This document shows, in pieces, positions 1 through 7,506 of a DNA stretch of 36,527 bases. Numbering within the stretch: the first letter of the stretch is position 1; every line of letters starts with the position of its first letter. A program made the translations under genes and the position numbers. The notes beneath the pieces were generated by a model, which did not search any database, was not told the origin of the DNA, and worked only from the letters and a program-made list of their open reading frames with translations. This DNA is from DAOTTX01 sp034437515 (lineage in GTDB: Bacteria > Chloroflexota > Anaerolineae > Aggregatilineales > Phototrophicaceae), in the NCBI GenBank assembly GCA_034437515.1, contig DAOTTX010000200.1, positions 1-36,527 of the forward strand, in the 5' to 3' direction.

Positions 1-2
1 CC

Positions 3-533
3 ACGCCTACTGAAGAACCGACCGTCACGCCGACTGGAACGCCAGTCTTCGGATGCTACGCGAGCCGCGTGATCCGCTACCGACCCGGCTCGGCGACAGA
101 TGGCGGTGCGGTGCAACCCGCATTTGCGAATCCAGCTGCGGCGCTGGGCGCACCGGATGACCACTATACGGCGCTTGGTATTTTCGGTGAGATCGTCGTG
201 AGTTTCTCGCCTAACCCGATTATGAACGTGCCCGGTGCGGACTTCCAGTTGGTGGAAACCGCACCAGACGACCAAACACTCGCTTCTAGTGACGTGCCGG
301 AACGCGCTCAGGTCTACGCTTCACAAGACGGCATCGTGTATTCGTACCTGGGGCTGGCAACACGCGATAGCTGGTTCGACCTGGGCACGCTGACCTCAGC
401 ACGGTACATCCGCATCATGGATATGACCGACACCGATCTCTACCCATCCGGCATCTCTTACGAGGACGGTTTCGATATCGATGCGGTCGCGGCGGTGCAG
501 TGTGGACCGTCGGGTTTTGTTATCATCCGCTAG
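3..533 (+). CDS. C-terminal part of a secreted protein with Thr/Pro linker and a surface beta domain (5' end outside window)
   Basis: The open frame runs in from the left edge without a stop. The first visible residues, TPTEEPTVTPTGTP, form a Thr/Pro-rich linker of the kind found in Chloroflexota secreted proteins, so the GTG near base 69 is not the true start. After the linker comes a domain of about 155 residues with the pattern GAPDDH...ALGIFGEIVVSFSPNPI...PGADFQLVE, a later Val-tyr-ala-SQDG stretch, YIRIMD, and an ending GFDIDAVAAV. This layout (aligned glycines, PGADF, SxDG, YIRI.D, GFDLDAV) is known from bacterial cell-surface proteins and suggests a discoidin-like beta sandwich. Function is unknown; extracellular binding is inferred. 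The upstream portion, including any signal peptide, is missing. Confidence 0.7.
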   Translation, partial: TPTEEPTVTPTGTPVFGCYASRVIRYRPGSATDGGAVQPAFANPAAALGAPDDHYTALGIFGEIVVSFSPNPIMNVPGADFQLVETAPDDQTLASSDVPERAQVYASQDGIVYSYLGLATRDSWFDLGTLTSARYIRIMDMTDTDLYPSGISYEDGFDIDAVAAVQCGPSGFVIIR

Positions 534-658
534 AAACACGGATTATCGACTGCAAACACGGTGCTAAATTGAATTTCAGCGTGGGTTTATCCTGTGTTTA
601 CCTGAGTTTCCTACATTATGAGTAGAAAGTCGAACACAAACAAAGAGGAAACTTTTTG

Positions 659-1102
659 ATGAATACAGAGAATATGATTACGACGTTGAACAAATTAGTG
701 CAGACTGCACGTGACGGTGTGGAAGGCTATCGCCAGGCATTAAACGATGTCGATAACGACATGTTCGAGCCAATCTTCCGTGATTACATGCAGCAGCGCG
801 AACGCTTCATCGGCGAACTGACCCAGAAGATCAACGATCTAAACGGTACGGTCGATGATAGCCCCTCATGGCTAGGGACGCTGCATCGCGGCTGGTTAGA
901 CATCAAGAGCGCATTTACGGACGGCGGCGAAGAAGCCGTGCTAGACGAATGCGAACGCGGTGAACAGGTCGCCATTGACAACTACAACGAAGCATTGAAC
1001 AACGAAACGTGGCCTGAAGAAGTCTCCAGCTTGATCCGCAACCAGATGGAAGAGATTCGCAGCGCGCTGGATCGCGTCCGCACACTGCGACAGGCAGCGT
1101 AA
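659..1102 (+). CDS. Four-helix-bundle protein, DUF2383 / PA2169 family (ferritin-like)
   Basis: A 147-residue, all-helical acidic protein. The ATG at 659 is preferred over the in-frame TTG three bases earlier because AGAGGA at 644-649 sits at normal distance. The sequence has the DUF2383/PA2169 layout: an N-terminal helix with LNKLVQTARDGVEGYRQA, a second helix with the RDYMQQRERFIGEL pattern, a central LHRGWLDIKSAF segment, and a helix with ECERGEQVAIDNYNEAL followed by a last helix rich in Arg and Gln. The Glu residues and the ExxExxxxxYxxAL pattern resemble ferritin-like proteins, but a full di-iron ligand set is not obvious. The family is often linked to stress in other bacteria; here the role is not known. 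It stands alone and is followed by a strong terminator. Confidence 0.8.
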   Translation: MNTENMITTLNKLVQTARDGVEGYRQALNDVDNDMFEPIFRDYMQQRERFIGELTQKINDLNGTVDDSPSWLGTLHRGWLDIKSAFTDGGEEAVLDECERGEQVAIDNYNEALNNETWPEEVSSLIRNQMEEIRSALDRVRTLRQAA

Positions 1103-1130
1103 GCGACAGATAACAGTAGCAGCATTAAAG

Positions 1131-1157
1131 GACACGGCTCACCGCCGTGTCTTTTTT
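1131..1157 (+). terminator. Rho-independent terminator after the DUF2383-like gene
   Basis: A perfect 8-bp stem GACACGGC/GCCGTGTC with the 5-nt loop TCACC is followed directly by six T residues. It begins 28 bases after the stop codon at 1102 and should end transcription of that gene. Confidence 0.9.
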
Positions 1158-1167
1158 GTTGGAGATG

Positions 1168-1196
1168 TTGACGCCTGTCATGGCAGATTCTATCAT
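1168..1196 (+). promoter_or_regulatory. Sigma-70-type promoter for the HEAT-repeat gene
   Basis: TTGACG at 1168-1173 and TATCAT at 1191-1196 are separated by 17 bp, close to the vegetative consensus. It lies just behind the terminator at 1131-1157 and about 65 bp ahead of the ATG at 1261, so it would start a separate transcript for that gene. Confidence 0.6.
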
Positions 1197-1260
1197 GGGG
1201 CGGTGGCACGGTGATGTACCGCGCCGCTGTTCTGTGTGTGAATGACGAGGGAAACCGTGA

Positions 1261-2016
1261 ATGGAAAATTTTTCGCCACCGGTCGCCGGTTTGCTGCTGG
1301 ATGCCGACCCGGATTACAAGGCGCTCGGATTGAGCAAGACGCATGTGCCGGAATTGATCGTGCTGGGGACGGATAAAGCACGGCTCGAAGATCATGATAG
1401 GGTGCCCAGTGCGGTTATCGCATGGCGGGCACTGGCTTACCTGGGTGCGGAAGATGCCATCGCACCACTGATCGCGCTGTTTCCGCTGGCTGAAGAGGGT
1501 GTGCAGGCTGTCTTTACCGACTTACCGGGCACGTTCGGCGGTTATGGCGCTGCCGCGATTGATCCGCTGTTGGCTTATATCCGCGACGGGACGCAGCCGC
1601 ACATGGCGCGGGTCGTCGGGGTTAACGCGCTGATCGCGGTCGGTGAGGTGGAAGAACACCGGGAAACGGTCGGGGCGCACTTCGCCGATCTGCTAGAAAA
1701 CTACGCGAAACAAGACAACGAGTTCAACGGCTATGTGATGCTAGGGCTGGTCAAGACGCGCCACACCGCCGCCGCCGACCTGATCAAGCAGGCGTTTGAG
1801 GCCAAACAGGTCGATCCGTTCATCACCGGTGATTGGGAGAAGGTGCAAGTCGCGCTAGGGTTGGCGACTTACGAGGAAATCCGCAACAAGGAACGTAAAT
1901 CCGGCGGACGCCCGCCGTCGCTGCGTGAGGTCATCGGCGGGGGGATGGACGAGATGGGACTGACGCGCAAAGGCCAGCGCAAAAAGAAGAAAACCAAACG
2001 CAAAAAGCGCAAGTAA
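1261..2016 (+). CDS. HEAT-repeat-like helical protein with a lysine-rich tail
   Basis: A 251-residue protein starting at ATG 1261, with GAGG at 1247-1250 as ribosome binding site. The middle (about residues 50-170) has repeated helical pairs with alternating Ala/Leu-rich helices, such as AWRALAYLGAEDAIAPLIALF, a YGAAAIDPLLAYI segment and VGVNALIAVGEVEEH, typical of HEAT or DUF1186-like proteins that provide protein-binding scaffolds. The last 15 or so residues are almost purely Lys/Arg (KKKKTKRKKRK), which may bind nucleic acid or acidic partners. There is no signal peptide, so it is cytoplasmic. The exact partner cannot be read from the sequence. Confidence 0.65.
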   Translation: MENFSPPVAGLLLDADPDYKALGLSKTHVPELIVLGTDKARLEDHDRVPSAVIAWRALAYLGAEDAIAPLIALFPLAEEGVQAVFTDLPGTFGGYGAAAIDPLLAYIRDGTQPHMARVVGVNALIAVGEVEEHRETVGAHFADLLENYAKQDNEFNGYVMLGLVKTRHTAAADLIKQAFEAKQVDPFITGDWEKVQVALGLATYEEIRNKERKSGGRPPSLREVIGGGMDEMGLTRKGQRKKKKTKRKKRK

Positions 2017-2041
2017 ACCGGCGGAATCAGTTCTGTGTAGG

Positions 2042-2062
2042 TGCGAGACACGGTATCTCGCA
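2042..2062. repeat. Intergenic hairpin with TGCGAGA/TCTCGCA arms
   Basis: A perfect 7-bp inverted repeat with loop CACGGTA lies between the HEAT-repeat gene and the sulfatase-fold gene. There is no T tract, so it is not a classical terminator. The flanking text TGTAGGTGCRAG (2036-2047) recurs at 13373-13384 in the repeat element downstream of metH, which suggests an interspersed repeat piece. Confidence 0.4.
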
Positions 2063-2149
2063 AGTGATCCGACGCCAAAGCCGATAGCGTTGCTGGCGAT
2101 GGTGGTGCCGCACAACCTGAACCCCCGGTGAACGCCCTGCCGGTGTGTA

Positions 2150-2178
2150 TTGCTCCACACAGCGCGTAATGATATGCT
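2150..2178 (+). promoter_or_regulatory. Candidate promoter for the sulfatase-fold gene
   Basis: TTGCTC at 2150-2155 and TATGCT at 2173-2178 are spaced by 17 bp and lie about 40 bp ahead of the start codon. The match to consensus is moderate. Confidence 0.4.
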
Positions 2179-2220
2179 AAACGCCATGCTTAACTTCCGT
2201 TAACTTTGTGAGTGGATTTG

Positions 2221-3777
2221 ATGCAACCGGACATCCTTTTTATCGTGTTGGATACGTTACGCCGTGACCGGCTTTCAAGCTATGGACATGGGCAGGCGAC
2301 CTCCCCCGCGTTTGACGCCTTCGCCGCCGGTGCCACCCTGTTTGAACGGGCGGTCGCCCCGGCGCAGTGGACGGTGCCGTCCCATGCGTCGATGTTCACC
2401 GGGGTGTATCCGAGTACGCACCAGGTCATCCAATCGAACAGCCAGCTTTCCCCGGCGTACCCTACGCTGGCGTCGATCTTGCAGGCCAACGGCTACCACA
2501 CCGCCGGGTTCTGTAATAATCCGCTCGTGGGTGTGTTGGATAACGGCTTGAGCCGGGGCTTCACCGACTTTTATAATTACGCCGGGGCCGCGCCCAACCG
2601 TCCGCACGATGTGACGAAAAGCCGTGTGCGCCGGATGATCGCCGACAATTGGCGACGCTTCGCTATGCGCGTCAGCCAGCGGTTTGCACAGTCGGATTGG
2701 TTGTTCCGGCGGTCGTTGCATCCACTGCTGGTGCCGTTGTGGACGCGCTCGATCAACTACAAGGGCAACACCGAAAACTCGATCAACGATATGATCGACT
2801 ATCTGGATGACCGGCGGCGCAACCACACCGACACGCCGACGTTCGCCTTCCTCAACCTGATGGGCACACACCTGCCCTACCGCCCGCCGCAGGATTATCT
2901 CGACCGTTTCGCGCCGGAGATCAGCAAAGATCGCGCCGCGTTCCGTTTTATGAATCAGTTCAACGCCGACGCCGCCCGCTGGGCCAGCCCGGTCGAGGAA
3001 CCGCTGAGCGCGTTTGAGAACCATGTGATCGACAGCTTTTACAACGCCGAGGTCGCTCATCAAGATTATCACCTGGGACGGCTGCTGGATCATCTGAAGG
3101 CGTCCGGTGCGTTGGAGAACACGATGGTCGTCATCTGTGCCGATCATGGCGAGGGGCACGGGGATCATAACTTCTTCGGGCACAGCTTTGTGGTCTATCA
3201 GGAATTGGTGCATGTGCCACTCGTGATCCACTATCCAGCATCGCTGTCCGATGCCTTCCCGGCGGGCAAGCGGATCACGACGAACATCAGCACGCGGCGC
3301 TTGTTCCACACTGTACTGGAGGCGGCAGACATCCAGCAAAAAGCCGATACTGACGACCACAACACCGATGTTACCGCGCTATCGCTGGCGCGTGCCACCA
3401 ACGGCAAACCAGACCCCGAAAACGGGCTGGTCTTCGCGGAGGCGTTCCCGCCGGAGACATTTGTGTATGTGTTGAAACATCGCCAGCCACAACTTATCGA
3501 CCAATTGTCGCTGCGACAGGTACGGCGCGGGGCTTATAAGGACGCGCATAAGCTGGCAGTCGTCGCGGATCGCGTCGAGGGGTTGTTCAACGTGGCGCAA
3601 GACCCCGCCGAGACGCAAAACATCGCCGCCACGCAGCCCGACCGCGCCGACGAACTCCAGACGCAGATCGATGCCTTCGTGCAGAACGCGCAGGCCGCCC
3701 GTGTCGATCATGCGCTGGCAGGGCAAATCAGCGATGATATGCTCGATAATCTGCGGGCGTTGGGGTACATTGAGTAA
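2221..3777 (+). CDS. Sulfatase/alkaline-phosphatase-fold hydrolase with Thr in place of the formylglycine Cys/Ser
   Basis: The protein has 518 residues from the ATG at 2221 (a GTG at 2212 and a TTG at 2218 are in-frame alternatives). The first metal-binding motif, DILFIVLDTLRRDRL, is at the N terminus, and the second, VVICADHGEGHGDH, is near residue 305. The sulfatase signature C/S-x-P-S-R-A-S is here W-T-V-P-S-H-A-S, with Thr51 at the formylglycine position and His at the usual Arg. A Thr nucleophile is known in related phosphodiesterases and phosphonoacetate hydrolases of the alkaline phosphatase superfamily. The substrate may therefore be a phosphoester or phospho-sugar rather than a sulfate ester; that is inference. 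There is no signal peptide, and the C-terminal LRALGYIE is typical of this subfamily. No formylglycine-generating enzyme is nearby. Confidence 0.85.
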   Translation: MQPDILFIVLDTLRRDRLSSYGHGQATSPAFDAFAAGATLFERAVAPAQWTVPSHASMFTGVYPSTHQVIQSNSQLSPAYPTLASILQANGYHTAGFCNNPLVGVLDNGLSRGFTDFYNYAGAAPNRPHDVTKSRVRRMIADNWRRFAMRVSQRFAQSDWLFRRSLHPLLVPLWTRSINYKGNTENSINDMIDYLDDRRRNHTDTPTFAFLNLMGTHLPYRPPQDYLDRFAPEISKDRAAFRFMNQFNADAARWASPVEEPLSAFENHVIDSFYNAEVAHQDYHLGRLLDHLKASGALENTMVVICADHGEGHGDHNFFGHSFVVYQELVHVPLVIHYPASLSDAFPAGKRITTNISTRRLFHTVLEAADIQQKADTDDHNTDVTALSLARATNGKPDPENGLVFAEAFPPETFVYVLKHRQPQLIDQLSLRQVRRGAYKDAHKLAVVADRVEGLFNVAQDPAETQNIAATQPDRADELQTQIDAFVQNAQAARVDHALAGQISDDMLDNLRALGYIE

Positions 3778-3888
3778 GGGGGGATTAGCTACCACAGGCG
3801 GACATATTGGCCCGCCCCTACATCAGGCGATCGCTTTTTCGTTTGTCCATTAGCTACCGACCTTTGGTCTCTGGTCGTTGCCGCGAAA

Positions 3889-3955
3889 ACTCAGCACTCA
3901 TGACTCAGCACCCAGGACTCAACACCCGGTACTCATTACTTACTCGTCACTCAAG
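3889..3955. repeat. Heptamer repeat array (ACTCAnn) overlapping the 3' end of the CHAD gene
   Basis: From 3889 the sequence reads in 7-base steps: ACTCAGC, ACTCATG, ACTCAGC, ACCCAGG, ACTCAAC, ACCCGGT, ACTCATT, then an 11-base step and ACTCAAG. On the strand of the CHAD gene the unit is TGAGTnn, and the gene's stop codon (3940-3942) and last residues lie inside the array. The 17 bases at 3927-3943 match 30655-30671 at 15 positions; that second site also sits at the end of a minus-strand gene. Confidence 0.75.
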
Positions 3956-4857
3956 TCCTCTGAACGCCACACACGCCAATAAGCACCCATGCGCTCGACG
4001 AACTCACCCGGCGGTTCGGCGAAAACCCGTGCGCCTAACGGACGGGCGGCGTCTTCCAGCGCGTTTTGCCGTGCGCCGATTAACGTGAGCATCATTTGTG
4101 CTTCGGTCTCGTCCATCAGGCCGTCAAATTGCGTCTGGATGCACGCACGCAGCACGGCGTAGTCGTGGGCGTCACCGAGATAATCCGTCAGACGGTGAAT
4201 CTCCTCTTCAAACGGGCCGACCAAAGCGGGCCATACCGGGGCCAGCAGACGAACGTGATACCACAAGTATTTCGCCCGCTTGCGCCACTCGTGGAAGCTC
4301 TCCGGTGTGAGTTTTTCGTAGGCATCTTCGTAGCGGTTGCGCCCTCGCTTGTAGACCTTATGCAGCCCGCCGGCAATCGCCCGGTAGCCATCACCGATGG
4401 GCAGTGAGTCGATCTGTTCTTTGCCCTCGCCGACCATGAGTGCGGCTTGTTCGCGCAATCCCTCTTCTTCGAAGGCCGCTTTCGCGTGGGCTTCGTGATT
4501 GGCAGTCAGGCGATTACGCAGGCGGGTATAGGTCACTTCCGCCAGCCGGTCACAGTAGAATTCCCGCAGGTCATCGAGGGTATCCACCATGACTTTTGCA
4601 TCACGCACATCAGAAAGCAAACGCCCGGCATCCCGATAGCGGACGTTCTCTCGCTTGTAGTAGTCATCGCCAACGGAAAAGCGCACCAAGCGCAGCACCG
4701 CACGCATCTTCTTGAAATGTTTACGTGCGCTATGGATGGCGTCGTCGGGGTCATCGGTGACGGCGGTGAGTTCCTCCAACGCGGAAGCGGCCTGTTCGTG
4801 CAGGATGCGCTTCACGTTCTGTTCGATGGTTCCATCAATTTCAAAGACGTAGCTCAT
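3940..4857 (-). CDS. CHAD domain protein
   Basis: A 305-residue protein starting at ATG 4857. It is a helical CHAD (conserved histidine alpha-helical) domain: IHSARKHFKKMRAVLRLVR near residues 41-60 carries the conserved His and the basic cluster, and a second half repeats the pattern with FHEWRKRAKYLWYHVRLL, then a DYLGDAHDYAVLR helix. CHAD domains are known to bind inorganic polyphosphate and to associate with polyphosphate granules, so a role in polyphosphate metabolism is likely. There is no attached CYTH domain. The gene ends inside a heptamer repeat array, so its last codons (LSDE) are made from repeat sequence. It is convergent with the sulfatase-fold gene. Confidence 0.88.
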   Translation of the reverse strand: MSYVFEIDGTIEQNVKRILHEQAASALEELTAVTDDPDDAIHSARKHFKKMRAVLRLVRFSVGDDYYKRENVRYRDAGRLLSDVRDAKVMVDTLDDLREFYCDRLAEVTYTRLRNRLTANHEAHAKAAFEEEGLREQAALMVGEGKEQIDSLPIGDGYRAIAGGLHKVYKRGRNRYEDAYEKLTPESFHEWRKRAKYLWYHVRLLAPVWPALVGPFEEEIHRLTDYLGDAHDYAVLRACIQTQFDGLMDETEAQMMLTLIGARQNALEDAARPLGARVFAEPPGEFVERMGAYWRVWRSEDLSDE

Positions 4858-4926
4858 GTGGTTCCGCTTTCTTTAAATCTCATGTTATGTCGCCAGTTTG
4901 CCATAGGAGTCTAATGAAATTATGAG

Positions 4927-5376
4927 TCAAACATAGCGTTCGCTGATGACCGTGTACGGGTTCATGCTATAAACGCGATAGATCACCCGACCGTCAAAAG
5001 CGAGCTTGTCACGCAGCCGGTCTTTGATCGACGGGTGAGTGACCCAGGTCAGGGCATCACCACGCGGCACCCAGGCAACTTCGAGACTCTCCTGGCTGGG
5101 GGTGGGCACACCACTGACGTAGACCGCCGTGAAACCGAATATCAACAGTTGCTTGGTCACATTGGAATAAACACCGGTCAATCCCTCGATGCGGGCGGTG
5201 ATGCCGCTTTCTTCCAACACTTCACGTTTTACGCCGAGCGTGATGTCCTCGCCTTCCTCGACTTGCCCGCCGGGGAACTCCCAGCCGCGCCGAGGGTGCT
5301 TTACAAGTAACACCTTCCCGGTGGGGTTGGTCACCAGCGCACCCGCCGCGACGATATGCCGGGGTGGGACGAACAT
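4927..5376 (-). CDS. NUDIX hydrolase
   Basis: A 149-residue protein with a perfect Nudix box, G-x5-E-x7-REVLEESGI, at about residues 37-59. The family hydrolyses nucleoside diphosphates linked to another moiety and uses the box Glu residues to bind magnesium. The N-terminal ..AAGALVTNPTGKVLLVKHPRRGWEFPGG is typical of small housekeeping Nudix proteins. The substrate cannot be deduced. The ATG overlaps the TAA stop of the upstream Uma2 gene by one base (TAATG), so the two are very likely translationally coupled. Confidence 0.88.
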   Translation of the reverse strand: MFVPPRHIVAAGALVTNPTGKVLLVKHPRRGWEFPGGQVEEGEDITLGVKREVLEESGITARIEGLTGVYSNVTKQLLIFGFTAVYVSGVPTPSQESLEVAWVPRGDALTWVTHPSIKDRLRDKLAFDGRVIYRVYSMNPYTVISERYV

Positions 5377-5957
5377 TAGTCGGGGATTTCAGGACGTGGC
5401 GGGAACAATTTACTGATGGGCAGGAAGAAGCCCGGCAGCACATCGTCGCCGCTTAATGTTTTATCCATACCGAGCTTCTGTACGCGCATTCCCGCATGTG
5501 CCTCCGACTTCCAGATCTCAATAAGCCAGTCTTCCGGGTAAAGCACCCAGAACAACTGCGTCCCCGCGTTGAAGAAAAACTCCATGCGATCAAGTATGGT
5601 ACGCATGGCTTCGTCCTGCCCGACGACGGAAACCGCCAGATCTGGCGCGATTTGGAGAACTTCCGGCAGTTCTTGGGGTAAACGATCTCGCTTGATGAAA
5701 GCGGCATCCAGCATACGGATGTTTTTATCGTCCAGTTGGTAGTTATTGCATACACCAAATACAATACCGAGATCTTGCTCTTCAGCGTATTCGTCCATGT
5801 AGCGTGCCACCTTCAAGCCGACACGAGCGTTTAACGGTGTACGTGGGTTCATTTCTTTCACTTTCCCGTTATTCAGTTCGTAAACACGATCCAGGTTTTC
5901 CGGTAGTCGGGTGATCGCCTGGAAATCTGCCGCTGTATAAAATTTTTCCGGTTGCAT
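5376..5957 (-). CDS. Uma2 family protein with altered nuclease active-site residues
   Basis: A 193-residue protein of the Uma2 (DUF820) family, related to PD-(D/E)XK restriction-type nucleases and expanded in Chloroflexota and Cyanobacteria. Landmarks are VYELNNGKVKEM (residues 25-36), LDAAFI (83-88), APDLAVSVV (104-112) and AGTQLFWVLYPED (131-143). In most members the second motif is PDLxVEV with a catalytic Glu, and a Lys follows about 14 residues later. Here Asp84 is kept, but the Glu position is Ser110, the Lys position appears to be Arg124, and the His often found after the NGELxEM motif is absent. Activity may be lost. Start ATG 5957 has GGGGAG upstream. It is coupled to the NUDIX gene. 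Confidence 0.82.
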   Translation of the reverse strand: MQPEKFYTAADFQAITRLPENLDRVYELNNGKVKEMNPRTPLNARVGLKVARYMDEYAEEQDLGIVFGVCNNYQLDDKNIRMLDAAFIKRDRLPQELPEVLQIAPDLAVSVVGQDEAMRTILDRMEFFFNAGTQLFWVLYPEDWLIEIWKSEAHAGMRVQKLGMDKTLSGDDVLPGFFLPISKLFPPRPEIPD

Positions 5958-5983
5958 TTTACTCCCCTCATCGACGAAATTCG

Positions 5984-6682
5984 CTAGTAAGAATCGTTAT
6001 TTTCCTGTGGGGTGTGCTTCCCCCGTGCTGATTGGACGATGTTCACCCCGGCGCTGGCCCCGATGCGCGTTGCCCCGGCGTCGATCATCGCCAGCGCGTC
6101 AGCATAGCTACGCACCCCGCCGGATGCCTTCACCCCCATTTCTGGGCCGACGGCTTCACGCATCAATGTAACATCGCTAACGGTCGCACCACCACCACCA
6201 AAACCGGTACTGGTCTTGACGAAGTCTGCGCCGGCGGCTTTGGCGATCTCACAGGCGGTGCGTTTCTCATTATCGGTAAGCAGCGTGGTCTCTAAGATCA
6301 CCTTGCAGACCAGTTGCCGCACCTGGCACTCAAACACCACAGCGGCAATATCCGCATGGAGCACGTCGGTATCGCCATCTTTCAACGCGCCAATTTGTAG
6401 CACCATGTCGATCTCTTGCGCCCCCTGTGCGATGGCAACCCGTGCTTCGGCGGCTTTAGTCTCGGTCGCCGACGCCCCTAGCGGGAACCCGACCACTGTA
6501 CAGACCTTGACCGGACTATCCTTGAGCAACTCAACCGCGAACGGCACGTAGACACCGTTGACGCATACTGAGGCGAACTCGTATTCTATCGCTTCCTGGC
6601 AAAGAGTAGCAATCTGGTTGCGTGTGGCATCTGGTTTGAGCAGTGTGTGATCAATCTTATTTGCGATTTGCTTTGCATCCAT
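5984..6682 (-). CDS. deoC: Deoxyribose-phosphate aldolase
   Basis: A 232-residue class I aldolase that splits 2-deoxyribose-5-phosphate into glyceraldehyde-3-phosphate and acetaldehyde in deoxynucleoside breakdown. The ATG at 6682 (MDAKQIAN) is chosen because AAGGGA lies about 7 bases upstream; an in-frame start at 6727 has no such site and would add 15 unlike residues. The Schiff-base lysine is Lys156 in FVKTSTGFGG, and the second conserved lysine is Lys185 in GVKASGGVR. The EIDMVLQIG stretch carries the conserved Asp. Length is usual for the short bacterial form. Deoxynucleoside phosphorolysis feeds this step, so the broken nucleoside phosphorylase 0.8 kb away is worth noting, although it reads the other way. 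Confidence 0.95.
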   Translation of the reverse strand: MDAKQIANKIDHTLLKPDATRNQIATLCQEAIEYEFASVCVNGVYVPFAVELLKDSPVKVCTVVGFPLGASATETKAAEARVAIAQGAQEIDMVLQIGALKDGDTDVLHADIAAVVFECQVRQLVCKVILETTLLTDNEKRTACEIAKAAGADFVKTSTGFGGGGATVSDVTLMREAVGPEMGVKASGGVRSYADALAMIDAGATRIGASAGVNIVQSARGKHTPQENNDSY

Positions 6683-6698
6683 TTTATTTCCCTTAGCG

Positions 6699-6727
6699 TT
6701 GACACGTCTATGCGAGATTGTTATCAT
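6699..6727 (+). promoter_or_regulatory. Near-consensus rightward promoter between deoC and the five-gene operon
   Basis: TTGACA at 6699-6704 and TATCAT at 6722-6727 are exactly 17 bp apart and point towards the gene at 7063. The -10 box lies in a perfect 11-bp palindrome GTTATCATAAC (6720-6730), which could be an operator. The leader would be about 330 nt and would contain repeat element A (6829-6922). Confidence 0.6.
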
Positions 6728-6828
6728 AACGCTATCAATTGTAACTCATCACGAACGGGGAAGGGATACAGCCCAATACACCCATAGGGCGATCGCTTCA
6801 AATTCTCATATGATTTTTGTGCTTTTAC

Positions 6829-6922
6829 GACCCCTCCCCGTAGAGGGCGTAGGTACCGCATACATGCCCGACCATGCAGCCATAAAGTCCCCCTATCTAC
6901 GGGGGAGATTTAGAGAGGGTCC
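6829..6922. repeat. Interspersed GC-rich repeat element, copy A (GACCCC...GGGTCC)
   Basis: A 94-bp element beginning GACCCCTCCCCG and ending GAGAGGGTCC, with inner arms CCCCGTAGAGGG and CCCCCTATCTACGGGGGAG. Similar elements occur at 9387-9490 and 13265-13434, with the same outer GACCCC / GGG(G)TC logic. It lies in the untranslated leader between 6728 and 7062; nothing else is seen in that gap apart from the promoter at its left end. Confidence 0.5.
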
Positions 6923-7062
6923 AAGCGTTCATCAGAACCAGACCTTACAATCAAGTGCATTTTGGAGTGATTGCCCTGAATGCACCCGCAGCATGAGGGC
7001 GATAAGCACAGATGAAAGGCGCTCCTTCCTGACAAGGGGCTTTGTTGTTTTAGAGGTCCGTT

Positions 7063-7506
7063 ATGCATAATTATGAGGCCGCGCACCGGCGCTTTCGCCA
7101 GGCCTACGAAGACTTATTTGACTTAATGGCGAACTATCCTGAAGACTTCCGCACAAAACCGGGAGCGTGTGGGTCATGGTCGCCCAAGCAGGTACTGGCG
7201 CACTTCTGCGGTTGGATCACCGAGGCACACCGGCGTTATAGTGCCTTCGCCGCCGGGGACGAAGACGACATCACCTACGAAGACCACGACGCAATGAATT
7301 CACAGGCAGTGGTCAAGCGCGAGTTCAAGGACTGGAACACGGTCATGTCTGAACTGCGCGGGTTGGTGCAAGACCTGAGTTCGCGTGCAGAAGCCGTGCC
7401 GCCAAGCATCACGGCCGACGATCACCGCTACAGCCAATGGTTGAACTCGCTCGGTGATGACTGCGAATATCACACCGCCCAACTACGTGACTTTATGGAG
7501 CGTTGA
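7063..7506 (+). CDS. DinB-like / ClbS-DfsB-type four-helix protein
   Basis: A 147-residue protein starting at ATG 7063, with AGAGG at 7052-7056. The helical pattern and the motif WSPKQVLAHFCGWITEAHRRY (residues 39-59), with His47, and the C-terminal EYHTAQLRDF, with His137, match the DinB/maleylpyruvate-isomerase N-terminal fold. In that fold three His residues bind a metal, often for small-thiol-dependent transferases. The exact substrate is not known. It is the first gene of a coupled run; its TGA stop overlaps the next ATG (TGATG). Confidence 0.75.
   Translation: MHNYEAAHRRFRQAYEDLFDLMANYPEDFRTKPGACGSWSPKQVLAHFCGWITEAHRRYSAFAAGDEDDITYEDHDAMNSQAVVKREFKDWNTVMSELRGLVQDLSSRAEAVPPSITADDHRYSQWLNSLGDDCEYHTAQLRDFMER

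Noticed and set aside
2275..3360. 361-codon minus-strand frame inside the sulfatase-fold gene
   Set aside because: Shadow of a GC-rich gene; the plus-strand protein has all expected motifs.
3828..6796. GCGATCGC octamers (3828-3835, 6789-6796) resembling cyanobacterial HIP1 sites
   Set aside because: Only two copies were noticed, too few to claim a HIP1-like system; other genes do not suggest a cyanobacterium.
6699..7070. 123-codon plus-strand frame upstream of the DinB-like gene
   Set aside because: It begins in the -35 box of the promoter and runs through repeat copy A; no ribosome site or domain.
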